From an uncultured Bacteroidaceae bacterium (GTDB lineage: Bacteria; Bacteroidota; Bacteroidia; Bacteroidales; Bacteroidaceae), in the NCBI GenBank assembly GCA_905235525.1, contig CAJOLW010000024.1, positions 1-64,000 of the forward strand: DNA of 64,000 bases, in the 5' to 3' direction. The position numbers and the translations under genes were made by a program. Positions 18,351 through 26,480 of this stretch are shown here, piece after piece; within the stretch, counting starts at the first letter, position 1; each line of letters starts with the position of its first letter. The notes beneath the pieces were generated by a model. It saw nothing but the letters and a program-made list of their open reading frames with translations, had not been told where the DNA came from and did no database searches.

Positions 18351-19355
18351 ATGCGGTACATCGGCATACATACTCAGATAACACGGAACAACTGGAACAG
18401 CATGATGTTGCTCCTGATGTTCCCGTGCATCATCCTCGGTATGCTGTGGGTGTTCTGCTGTATCTTTGGCATCAGGGAGACCTACGACCACTACGGCAAT
18501 TCGCTGTTCAGCCTTGACTATGACACCATCAATGAGGTGTGGCTCGGTTGGGCTCCGTGGGCTGTCGGCATCGTAGGTATCTGGCTTTTGATTGCCTATG
18601 CATTCAACGTCCAAATGATTCAACATGCCACAGGTGCCCAGCCATTGGAGCGCAAGGAAAATCCACGTGTTTATAACTTGGTGGAGAACTTGTGCATGAG
18701 TTGTGGCATGCCAATGCCAAAGGTGAACATCGTTGAAGACCCCCAACTGAACGCCTTTGCTTCGGGCATCAACCAAAAGAGTTATACGGTGACCCTAACA
18801 CGAGGCATCATCGACTACCTCAGCGATGAGGAACTGGAAGGGGTGATAGCCCATGAACTGACCCATATCCGCAATCGCGACACCCGCGTGCTCATCGTCA
18901 GCATTGTGTTTGTAGGCATCCTTTCTACGGTACTCATGGTGTTGACCCGCGGCGTGCTCCGTGTGTTTCTATGGAGTGGAGGTTCATCCCGCCGTTCGAA
19001 CGGGAAAAATGGAGGAGGAGGTGTTGCCATCATCGTGGTCATCATAGCCGCTATCGTGTGTGCCGCCATCGCCTACTTCCTCACCACCCTTACCCGTTTT
19101 GCCATCTCGCGCAAACGTGAATTCATGGCTGATGCTGGAGGTGCCGAACTGACGCGCAATCCTCGTGCCCTCGCCTCTGCCCTACGTAAGATTTCTGCTT
19201 ATCCAGGACTGGGACACATCAACCGAGAGGACATAGCGCAACTCTACATCATCCATCCGAAGAAAACGACACAGAATTTCTTCGACAAACTACAATCGCT
19301 TTTCAGCACCCATCCGAGCACCGAAGAGCGAATCAGAATTCTCGAGCAATTTTAA
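18351..19355 (+). CDS. M48 family membrane zinc metalloprotease (HtpX-like)
   Basis: A 334-residue integral membrane protease. Two N-terminal helices (about 19-40 and 69-88) precede the catalytic domain. HELTH at residues 168-172 supplies two zinc histidines and the catalytic glutamate. A third ligand is expected in the FMADAGGAEL segment. Two more hydrophobic stretches lie at about 183-206 and 225-247, separated by a basic, Gly-rich loop (GGSSRRSNGKNGGGG). HtpX homologues clear misfolded membrane proteins at the cytoplasmic face. Pairing with LemA is conserved in many bacteria; linkage to the four envelope genes downstream is the novel part. It lies 48 bases before the next gene. Confidence 0.93.
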   Translation: MRYIGIHTQITRNNWNSMMLLLMFPCIILGMLWVFCCIFGIRETYDHYGNSLFSLDYDTINEVWLGWAPWAVGIVGIWLLIAYAFNVQMIQHATGAQPLERKENPRVYNLVENLCMSCGMPMPKVNIVEDPQLNAFASGINQKSYTVTLTRGIIDYLSDEELEGVIAHELTHIRNRDTRVLIVSIVFVGILSTVLMVLTRGVLRVFLWSGGSSRRSNGKNGGGGVAIIVVIIAAIVCAAIAYFLTTLTRFAISRKREFMADAGGAELTRNPRALASALRKISAYPGLGHINREDIAQLYIIHPKKTTQNFFDKLQSLFSTHPSTEERIRILEQF

Positions 19356-19403
19356 CAATAATTATTTATATTTTTTATGTCAAACCTAAAAATCAAAGAA
19401 CAA

Positions 19404-19961
19404 ATGAAAACAAACAAATTTTTTCTTTCTTTGGCAGCCTTAATGGTATGTACTTCAAGTGTGTTCGTCGCATGCAGCAGCGATGATGACAACAATGACA
19501 ACAGCAAGGAATTAGGCGACAAGGCTGTGGCAGAATTAAAGACTCGACTGATTGATGAAGACAACAACGTCGTGTTCGGTGAGCCCAATGATAATGGTTT
19601 TTACGAGATTGGATTTGAAAGCCCAAATGACGCCCAGAAGTTAGTAACCCAATATGCAAAGGGCTATGCTGGCACTGCCACTTACACCTACACGCTGCCC
19701 GACACACGTGGAACAGTTCGTGTAGATAAGGGCGACGAAGAGGGAGTCTTCTACAACGTAAAATTTGACGTAAAGGGCATCCCCCAGATGAAACTGCAGG
19801 TGGGCGACATCAATTATATGGACGGCGATAACGTTATCAGGGCACTTACTTTATACAATTGCAACAACTGTCGCAACACATTCAAACTTCCAAACTTGGC
19901 TGTAAAAATCTGTCCATCTTGTGGTAGTACCAACGTGGAGAAACTAAACCCCGGGAAATAA
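19404..19961 (+). CDS. Lipoprotein with C-terminal zinc-ribbon-like motif
   Basis: The start at 19404 (MKTNKFF) gives 185 residues with lipobox VFVAC, lipidated Cys24, followed by SSDDDNND. A Cys followed by acidic residues resembles the lipoprotein export signal described for Bacteroidota, so surface exposure is possible. The middle part is beta-rich and not recognised. The last 34 residues hold two CxxC pairs (Cys153/156 and Cys170/173: NCNNCRNTF, ICPSCGSTN), a zinc-ribbon pattern that is very rare outside the cytoplasm. It sits 48 bases after the M48 protease and 16 before the DUF4421 gene. The function is unknown; metal binding or a protein contact is inferred. Confidence 0.82.
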   Translation: MKTNKFFLSLAALMVCTSSVFVACSSDDDNNDNSKELGDKAVAELKTRLIDEDNNVVFGEPNDNGFYEIGFESPNDAQKLVTQYAKGYAGTATYTYTLPDTRGTVRVDKGDEEGVFYNVKFDVKGIPQMKLQVGDINYMDGDNVIRALTLYNCNNCRNTFKLPNLAVKICPSCGSTNVEKLNPGK

Positions 19962-19977
19962 TAAAATAAAAAACGCC

Positions 19978-21174
19978 ATGAAAAGATTACTAATTTGCAG
20001 TTGCTTGACGCTGACATCCTTTGTGGGATATGCCCAGATAGACGTGAATCTGGATGTAGACAACACCCGCCAGGAAGCCCAAACGCAATCCGACAAGGGC
20101 ATCAAGAAGAACAGACTCTTCAAACAAGCACAAGATTTTGTTGATAAGAAGTGGGTGAAGAATGTAGATACGCTCTATATCCAGAACCCCAAACAAGTCT
20201 GGCGCATCAGTTTGGACAGTTATCTCAGCCAGTCTGACCTGCAGATGAAATCGACCATCGATGGTACCAATTTAGGTGCCGAAGGTGATGTGAGGTGCAA
20301 ACCACGTATCCGCACAGATGTATCCACTTCTGTGGGTGTGCGAGTGGGATACAAGGGACTTGCGGCACACTATGCTTTCAACGTTGCAGGTGACAAAGGC
20401 AGAGACTTCTCATTGAGCAGTTCGGGCACGTGGTATTGTGTACACTTCCGCCTGCATGAGTTCAAGACGAAAGAGCCTCAAGTGCACTACGAAGGTGATT
20501 TCTATCCTGAAGATGGAGGTGACCCCGAAAGGATGAGTTTCACCAACACATGGGCTCTCTCCACCCCCATCAAAGCCAAGACGATGGTGTTGGACGGTTA
20601 CTACATCTTCAACAAACGCCGCTTTTCCTATAAAGCCGCCTATCGTCAGAGCGTCATCCAGAAGCGTTCGGCAGGCTCTTGGTTGGCTGGTGCCATGTTC
20701 TACTATTCAGACTTCCGTTTCGATGACGTAGCAAACGCCCTATTGATTCTGAACATGGGAAACATGGGACGCATCAAGCAGTGGGAAGCGAATTTAGGTG
20801 CAGGCTACGGCTACAACTACGTGCCAGCAAAGGGGTGGCTCATCAGTGCGATGGCAATGCCTATGCTGACGTTATACAACCGCGTGAAGAGTTACAACTA
20901 CGACTCCTACGTGCTCGAATTGGCACAAGACGATGAATATCATGATCCTGATGAAGTGGCACCAGAAAATCGTTGGCTCAAAGAAATGGGCACCGATGCA
21001 CACAGCAACCGCATTAGGCTGAATTTCAATGCACGCCTTTCAATCACTTACAACTGGAGTCGTTACTTTGTGAATCTAAACGGTCAGTTCTACAACTTCG
21101 GCTATCATCACAAGAGCAATAGCGGACGACTGAATGACTGGTTCGCCAATGCAGCAATCGGAGTAAGACTATAA
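19978..21174 (+). CDS. DUF4421 outer-membrane beta-barrel protein
   Basis: A 398-residue secreted protein with signal peptide MKRLLICSCLTLTSFVGYAQ. It matches DUF4421 in the blocks FNKRRFSYKAAYRQSVIQKR, SAGSWLAGAMFYYSDFR and GAGYGYNYVPAKGWL. Alternating hydrophobic and polar strands and the C-terminal strand ending VRL indicate an outer-membrane barrel. The family has no assigned biochemical role. It begins 16 bases after the zinc-ribbon lipoprotein and ends 6 bases before the BMP lipoprotein, so it is almost surely co-transcribed. It could be the membrane scaffold or channel through which the lipoprotein partners act (inference). Confidence 0.88.
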   Translation: MKRLLICSCLTLTSFVGYAQIDVNLDVDNTRQEAQTQSDKGIKKNRLFKQAQDFVDKKWVKNVDTLYIQNPKQVWRISLDSYLSQSDLQMKSTIDGTNLGAEGDVRCKPRIRTDVSTSVGVRVGYKGLAAHYAFNVAGDKGRDFSLSSSGTWYCVHFRLHEFKTKEPQVHYEGDFYPEDGGDPERMSFTNTWALSTPIKAKTMVLDGYYIFNKRRFSYKAAYRQSVIQKRSAGSWLAGAMFYYSDFRFDDVANALLILNMGNMGRIKQWEANLGAGYGYNYVPAKGWLISAMAMPMLTLYNRVKSYNYDSYVLELAQDDEYHDPDEVAPENRWLKEMGTDAHSNRIRLNFNARLSITYNWSRYFVNLNGQFYNFGYHHKSNSGRLNDWFANAAIGVRL

Positions 21175-21180
21175 TACAAC

Positions 21181-22239
21181 ATGAAGACAAGCAACATCCT
21201 CACCCATCTGTCAGCAGCAGTCATGCTGCTGACAATGGGTTATTGCCTGACAGCCTGTAACGATGACGACGATACGTCCCCAACTATGCAATCTGAAGTG
21301 CTCGTAGTGTTTGCTATTGGCGGACTGGGTGACGGCAGTTACAACGACCAGATTCTACGTGGCATTAAACTGATGGAGAATGAGTACAGTCATGGCATGA
21401 CCATCAGGTTCATTACTCCAGCCAACTTGGAGGAGGCGGAATCTGCCTGCAGGTCGTGGTGGGAGAATATTGACAAACCCGTCGACGAGAAGGGGAACAT
21501 TCCCAGAAGACTGTTGGTGCTTGCTTCTTCCGACTACATTGACATTGCCCGACAGGTGTTTGCGAATGCCGAAATGAGCATCAACCGCTGTGTGCTGGCT
21601 TTCGAAGCAGAAGACAGTGGAGACGAGACTGAACAGATTCGGACATTTAGCATCAGCATGTATGGTGCCTCGTGGTTGGCAGGCAAGACGGCTCGGGAAT
21701 TGGGTTGCAAACATCCACTCGTTTTGCTCGGCAATGGTCAGAACACCACCACCTACGATGCCCGAGACGGCTTTTTGAAAGGTTTCGGACAGGCGGAAGA
21801 CGGCTCGGCGGCTGTTGTCGATGCCATTGCCAACGACTGGACAGGGTATAGCATGCCGACCGAACTGTATAAAAAGATGTATGACTATGATGGTCAGTAC
21901 GACTTTATCTATGCAGTAGCAGGAGGTTCAAACATGGGAGCCTACCGCTACTTGCGTGAAAACCCCGAATGCGGTATCTACACGGCAGGAATGGATATGG
22001 ACCAAAGTGCCTATTCGACCCTCATTGTCGGTTCGATGGTGAAACGTATCGACCTCGTACTCTACGACCATCTCACTAATTGGTATAACAAAAATGATTT
22101 GCCTCGCTATCAACGCTATGGGTTGGAAAGCGGCTATATCAATTGGCAGATTGCTAATCGCTACCCACAACTGAAGGCTGGTGTGGAAGCCAACCGGCAG
22201 GAAGCCATCAAGAAGGAGAAAGAATATGGAGCGAAATAA
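21181..22239 (+). CDS. BMP/PnrA-like substrate-binding lipoprotein
   Basis: A 352-residue lipoprotein with lipobox CLTAC, Cys26 followed by NDDDD. The mature part resembles the basic membrane protein family of nucleoside-binding lipoproteins: VVFAIGGLGDGSYNDQILRG at the N-terminus and GMDMDQSAYSTLIVGSMVKR near the end, where BMP proteins contact the ligand. BMP proteins normally serve ABC importers, but no permease or ATPase gene is nearby. A sensory or scavenging role is therefore more likely. Its last 14 bases overlap the start of the next gene. The acidic N-terminus suggests outer-leaflet exposure, but this is not proven. Confidence 0.82.
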   Translation: MKTSNILTHLSAAVMLLTMGYCLTACNDDDDTSPTMQSEVLVVFAIGGLGDGSYNDQILRGIKLMENEYSHGMTIRFITPANLEEAESACRSWWENIDKPVDEKGNIPRRLLVLASSDYIDIARQVFANAEMSINRCVLAFEAEDSGDETEQIRTFSISMYGASWLAGKTARELGCKHPLVLLGNGQNTTTYDARDGFLKGFGQAEDGSAAVVDAIANDWTGYSMPTELYKKMYDYDGQYDFIYAVAGGSNMGAYRYLRENPECGIYTAGMDMDQSAYSTLIVGSMVKRIDLVLYDHLTNWYNKNDLPRYQRYGLESGYINWQIANRYPQLKAGVEANRQEAIKKEKEYGAK

Positions 22240-24271
22240 ATGGTTGATAGGATTGTTAGCGTTGCTGCTGATGGCGTGCAACGACCATGATGACGTTGCA
22301 TCTGACGAACAGATTGAGTGGCAAGTACGCAAAGTGGCTGTAGTGCTTCCTATGAACCATGAGCAACAGCAGCATTGGGAACAGACCATCGAGATGGCTG
22401 TCAATGGCGTGAATGAAATCCAGAAACAGAACATTCTCAACAAACCCAATGAAAAAGAAAGACAGAGGGTGAAGATGGAATTTGAGTGGTACGACGAAGA
22501 AGAGGTGAACATGGAGGAACTGGCTGAAAAACTGGCTCAACGCGACGACCTTTCGGCGGTGATAGGCGGCAAGTACAGCGCCGACGCTGCCATCCTTGCG
22601 GCATCACTCTGTCCAGCCCACAAGCCTTTTTTCACCATTGCCACCACCGAAGAACTGACACGCGCTTATGCCTCTACTGGTTCCCTATGGGCGATGGTGG
22701 AGAGTGACATCACACAGTGCGAAATCCTGCTGAGCCGCGCTCTCTACTATGGTGCCAAGACGGTGTCATTACTTGCCGACCGTGAGACGCTCTACGGAAA
22801 GACCTTTGTGGAGTGGTTCGGTTTCCAGGCAGAAGAATTGGGACTGGAGGTGAAAGGCATCCACGACTTCCGTCCTGAGACACTTGCCGAAGAAAGCCGA
22901 AAGGCTGCCGAAGAAAATGCCGACGTAGTGATATGTGTGTCAAAGGAAATTGAAACCATCGAGGAGGCTTTCAAGCGTGCCAACAGCCATTCCCGCCGAC
23001 TTTACAGCGACACTGCCTACGGAGCGGACGTGCTCGACCTTTTCGGAGCCAAGGCTGAAGGCATTGAGGGCATCACCTTCGGAGCATCGCCCGAGTCGGG
23101 CTTCGACATTCTCTACGAAATCAGATACGGTCAGCAGCCAACTTTAGGTGCCGCACAAATCTATGATGCGGTGGTCATGCTCTATTGGGCACTCATCGAC
23201 CAGTTCTCCGTTTCTGACAATGAATCACTGAACAGTTCTCTGAAGAAAATTGCCGATGCACATATTGCTGGTGCCTGTGGTCCTATTGCATTCGACCGTA
23301 ATGTTTACACCACCGTGCTGTCCACCACCTATTATCACTATCTGCTCTACCAAGGACGCTACATCATCCTTGACTACATTTCCTCCACGGGTTCTCACCG
23401 AATCGATGCCACCTTGGGTGCATGGAACTGGAAAACGCAACTCATGCAAGAATTCAAGGATGAGGATGACTCGGGTTTGACCTATCCTGACCTTGACCAA
23501 AAATGGGCTTTGTTGGTGGCTGGCAGCAACGGATGGAGCAACTACCGCCATCAGGCAGATGCGCTGCAGATGTATCAAATCCTGCGTCAACAGGGCTATG
23601 ACGACGATCACATCGTATTCATCATGGAAGATGACATCGCCAACAACGTCAGCAATCCACAAACAGGAATTGTGCAGGTGCGTCCTAATGGTGACAACCT
23701 TTATCAGAACATTGTCATCGACTACCGTACAAGTCAACTGGAACCTTCCGACATCAAGCACATTCTCTGTGGAGAACAAAGCGAAAAACTGCCTGCTGTC
23801 ATTCATGCCGACAAAGATGACAACGTGCTTGTCTTCTGGAGCGGTCACGGTGCTCCTGGACAAATGGTTTGGCTCGACCGCGAGGACGGCTTCACCACCC
23901 AACTCGCCAAGGAAACTTTCGAGGCGATGCATCAGGGACAAAAATACCGCAAACTCCTCTGCCTCACCGAAGCCTGCTATTCAGGCAGCGTAATGAGTGC
24001 TGTTGAAGGAATCCCCGGCATCCTTGCCATCACGGCAGCCAACCCCTACGAGACATCAAAGGCGGACATCTACAACACCGACCTTCACGTGTGGATGACC
24101 AACCGTTTCACAGCCACCCTGCACGACTGCATCATCAATTCGCCAGAAATTCCCCTGCGCGACCTCTACTACCGACTCTTCATCAACACAGTCGGTAGCC
24201 ACGTGACGCTCTACAATGTAGGAGGCTACGGCAACATCTATCAGGAATCCATGAAAGAATTCCTAAAGTAA
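22226..24271 (+). CDS. Lipoprotein fusing a periplasmic-binding domain to a legumain-like C13 cysteine protease
   Basis: The start at 22226 (MERNKWLIGLLALLLMAC) gives 681 residues, lipidated at Cys18 and followed by NDHDD. A start 45 bases upstream lacks the signal sequence at the N-terminus. Residues about 35-390 form a type 1 periplasmic-binding fold like branched-chain amino-acid binding proteins (VAVVLPMNH, AVIGGKYSADAAILA). From about 425 the sequence is a peptidase C13 domain: ALLVAGSNGWSNYRHQAD, then His541 in WSGHGAPG and Cys584 in EACYSGS. Residues that form the acidic S1 pocket in human legumain (Arg and His of NYRH, Glu before Ala-Cys, a later Asp in NTDLHVW) all have counterparts, so Asn-specific cleavage is predicted. 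It is the last gene of the operon. The fusion is not one I recognise. Confidence 0.87.
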   Translation: MERNKWLIGLLALLLMACNDHDDVASDEQIEWQVRKVAVVLPMNHEQQQHWEQTIEMAVNGVNEIQKQNILNKPNEKERQRVKMEFEWYDEEEVNMEELAEKLAQRDDLSAVIGGKYSADAAILAASLCPAHKPFFTIATTEELTRAYASTGSLWAMVESDITQCEILLSRALYYGAKTVSLLADRETLYGKTFVEWFGFQAEELGLEVKGIHDFRPETLAEESRKAAEENADVVICVSKEIETIEEAFKRANSHSRRLYSDTAYGADVLDLFGAKAEGIEGITFGASPESGFDILYEIRYGQQPTLGAAQIYDAVVMLYWALIDQFSVSDNESLNSSLKKIADAHIAGACGPIAFDRNVYTTVLSTTYYHYLLYQGRYIILDYISSTGSHRIDATLGAWNWKTQLMQEFKDEDDSGLTYPDLDQKWALLVAGSNGWSNYRHQADALQMYQILRQQGYDDDHIVFIMEDDIANNVSNPQTGIVQVRPNGDNLYQNIVIDYRTSQLEPSDIKHILCGEQSEKLPAVIHADKDDNVLVFWSGHGAPGQMVWLDREDGFTTQLAKETFEAMHQGQKYRKLLCLTEACYSGSVMSAVEGIPGILAITAANPYETSKADIYNTDLHVWMTNRFTATLHDCIINSPEIPLRDLYYRLFINTVGSHVTLYNVGGYGNIYQESMKEFLK

Positions 24272-24300
24272 CCCCTACTCTCAGTTTTCGACTTTCCTCG

Positions 24301-24342
24301 TCATCCCCTACCTTCGGACAGACACCCCAAGGTAGGGGATGA
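24301..24342. terminator. Strong hairpin after the C13 gene
   Basis: TCATCCCCTACCTT (24301-24314) and its exact complement (24329-24342) form a 14-bp stem with a 14-base loop. There is no clear T run on either side, so termination may be weak or the hairpin may stabilise the mRNA end. Confidence 0.6.
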
Positions 24343-24416
24343 TTGCGTTTGTGGGTATTCCATGAGTGAGGAAACGGGACTGCCTTTCAATAGGAAATAG
24401 AATATCCGCCCAAGAA

Positions 24417-25517
24417 TCATTGAGCCATGTCCTCGTTACTCGCGGTGTCCAGGAGTTCGAATTCAAGACTCAGGGGTGACACGGTTGCTATAAATTGTCG
24501 CGGCGTCATCCCCATCTGTTTCTGAAAGGCACGGCGGAAGGTGGAAATAGAGGCAAAACCACTTTTGGCGGCAATATAGTCCAAGGTAAATTCCCGATGC
24601 TCTCTGAGCAGGGGAACACTGACCTTTTCTATTCTCAATTGATTGATGTAGTCGTAGAAGGTCTGCTGGCGTACATGGCTCAGATAGTTGCTCACATAGG
24701 TGCGGTTAGTCTTCAGTTCCAAGGCGATGTCTGCCAGCGTGAGGTCTCTCTTTAGATAAAGTTTCTCCTCTTCCACCACCCGTTCCAGTTCCCCTTCCAA
24801 AATGGGGGGGATAATTTTCATGAGCATTGTATCCGCTGCCAGTTCAGTTTCCTTTTCCACCTTGATAGGCCGGAAGTTCCAACTATAGTGCAGTACCATC
24901 AGCCAAAGCAGGATAGTGGACACGTAATAAACAATGTCGCTTACCACGCTGGCATAGAGCGAAATAACCAACCACGACAACTGACTGATGATGACGAAGA
25001 AGAAAACGGGTTTAAGCCATGACACATCGATATCGTCAATGTTCGAGAAATTCTTGCGCACATAACTCAGATAGTGCCTCATCTTCACAAAGCCTACAAT
25101 CACTACCAACCAGGCATAACACCAGAGGAAGACCACATAAGCATAGATGACCCACTGCTCAGGTGCCATCGTATATAATAATGTGAAAATTGCAAATGGT
25201 ATTGCCAGAAAACCAAGTTTTCTCCAGGTCATCCATCCTGGCTGAACCACTTCGCTGATAAATACGGTAAAAGTCAGAGCCGACCATCCGTCAATCAGCA
25301 TAATCCAATTGAGCACCTCCCGAGTGTACATTCCCTGGAAGGTTATCACAATATCTTTCAGATTCCATACCGCCCATATAGCCATGATCCATCCCAAGAG
25401 GGTCTGAAATCTTGTGCGCTCCTTGCGCCACAACAGAATATGCAGAGCATAGATGCCAAAGAAGGCCGTTGATATACCTATCAGTAGTGCCGATATGTTG
25501 GTGTAATTCTGTTCCAT
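24417..25517 (-). CDS. AraC-family regulator with multi-span membrane sensor domain
   Basis: A 366-residue protein. Residues 8-215 hold about six or seven hydrophobic helices (ALLIGISTAFFGIYALHILL first). Residues about 255-350 are an AraC-type double helix-turn-helix: LTLADIALELKTNRTYVSNY in the first motif, and FTLDYIAAKSGFASISTFRR then MGMTPRQF in the second. It is anchored in the inner membrane with the DNA-binding domain in the cytosol, an arrangement seen in Bacteroidales. It is convergent with the C13 operon and divergent from the lipoprotein/LRR pair, and may regulate either. The -7 box ends only four bases before the ATG, which implies a leaderless mRNA. Confidence 0.9.
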   Translation of the reverse strand: MEQNYTNISALLIGISTAFFGIYALHILLWRKERTRFQTLLGWIMAIWAVWNLKDIVITFQGMYTREVLNWIMLIDGWSALTFTVFISEVVQPGWMTWRKLGFLAIPFAIFTLLYTMAPEQWVIYAYVVFLWCYAWLVVIVGFVKMRHYLSYVRKNFSNIDDIDVSWLKPVFFFVIISQLSWLVISLYASVVSDIVYYVSTILLWLMVLHYSWNFRPIKVEKETELAADTMLMKIIPPILEGELERVVEEEKLYLKRDLTLADIALELKTNRTYVSNYLSHVRQQTFYDYINQLRIEKVSVPLLREHREFTLDYIAAKSGFASISTFRRAFQKQMGMTPRQFIATVSPLSLEFELLDTASNEDMAQ

Positions 25518-25521
25518 ACTG

Positions 25522-25529
25522 CAAAGTTA
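25522..25529 (-). promoter_or_regulatory. -7 box overlapping the start of the AraC-type gene
   Basis: TAACTTTG on the minus strand with the ATG beginning four bases downstream. Transcription would begin at or next to the start codon, leaving no ribosome-binding site. Confidence 0.65.
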
Positions 25530-25658
25530 CCACTTTTTTTACCATTCAGCACCACCCTTCAATGTGTCAAAGCATAAATTTTTACGCATTGACACTCGAA
25601 ATTGTTTTATTGAACGAAATGCGGCACTCCTAAACTATACTCAAAAGGGGATTTTCCC

Positions 25659-25666
25659 TAACTTTG
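25659..25666 (+). promoter_or_regulatory. -7 box for the lipoprotein/LRR pair
   Basis: TAACTTTG, 69 bases before the start at 25735 and divergent from the AraC-type promoter. Confidence 0.7.
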
Positions 25667-25734
25667 CCCCATGCTCCGAGTTAATTGTCAAACGATATAT
25701 TCCCAAAAACAACTTTTTAAAAAAAGAACCAACA

Positions 25735-26457
25735 ATGAAACAGACAAGAAAACTTTTGGCCATTGGTGCGATAGCACTTGCGGCTGGTGTATTCTCCGCT
25801 TGCGGAGGTGGTAGTGGTGCAGGAAGCGATGTCCCGACCAATGGACTATTAGGCGAGTTGCCTGCTGTGGCAGCCAATTATCTGCCCGAAATAAACAAAC
25901 TGCAGGAGCAGCGCTGGAACACCTCCAGTGAAGAAAACCGAGAGGAAATTGCCAAGAAAGAAGATGAACTGAAGGCAAAATGGAATGAAGCAATCAAGGC
26001 TATTCCATCGCTCGAAGGTGTCGAGATTCCTTTGGAGGCTGCAGAAGGCTTGCCCATCCGTCTCGAAGGGAACCTGAAGATTACACTTGTCACCATCAAG
26101 GACGACGATGTATCCATCAAGGCAGAAACAACGTCAATTATCACAGAAGAGACCCCCTGTCTTGACTACGACTTCAGCTTAGTTGCTTTTGACAGCGACG
26201 GCAACCCACTACTTCTAAACGCTGGCAGTGCATACTCTACAAGCGATGACAATTTGGTGTGGAAAGGTGGTAATGCCTCGTACAAGAAGGACGCACAAGG
26301 CAAGACCATGTTTGTCACCTCCACCCCTAAAGGCACTATCTGGAAGAACCCCGCTGGCTGGGCAAAACTCGCCAAGGTGGTCATCATGGATAACAAAAGT
26401 GAGGCATTTAAGAAAGCAGAAGAGCATGTCAACGCTGCGGAAAAGACTACGGAATAA
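25735..26457 (+). CDS. Lipoprotein of unknown function
   Basis: The start at 25735 (MKQTRKLLAIGAIALAAG) lies behind the promoter; earlier in-frame ATGs lie upstream of the box. The 240-residue product has lipobox VFSAC followed by GGGSGAGSD, without the acidic run of the other lipoproteins here. Residues 50-85 are a charged, probably coiled-coil helix (EENREEIAKKEDELKAKWNE). The rest looks like a beta sandwich (LEGNLKITLVTIKDDDVSIK). No family is recognised. It is 23 bases from the LRR gene and presumably works with it at the cell surface. Confidence 0.8.
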   Translation: MKQTRKLLAIGAIALAAGVFSACGGGSGAGSDVPTNGLLGELPAVAANYLPEINKLQEQRWNTSSEENREEIAKKEDELKAKWNEAIKAIPSLEGVEIPLEAAEGLPIRLEGNLKITLVTIKDDDVSIKAETTSIITEETPCLDYDFSLVAFDSDGNPLLLNAGSAYSTSDDNLVWKGGNASYKKDAQGKTMFVTSTPKGTIWKNPAGWAKLAKVVIMDNKSEAFKKAEEHVNAAEKTTE

Positions 26458-26480
26458 TAATCTTAAAAGAATATAGCATT

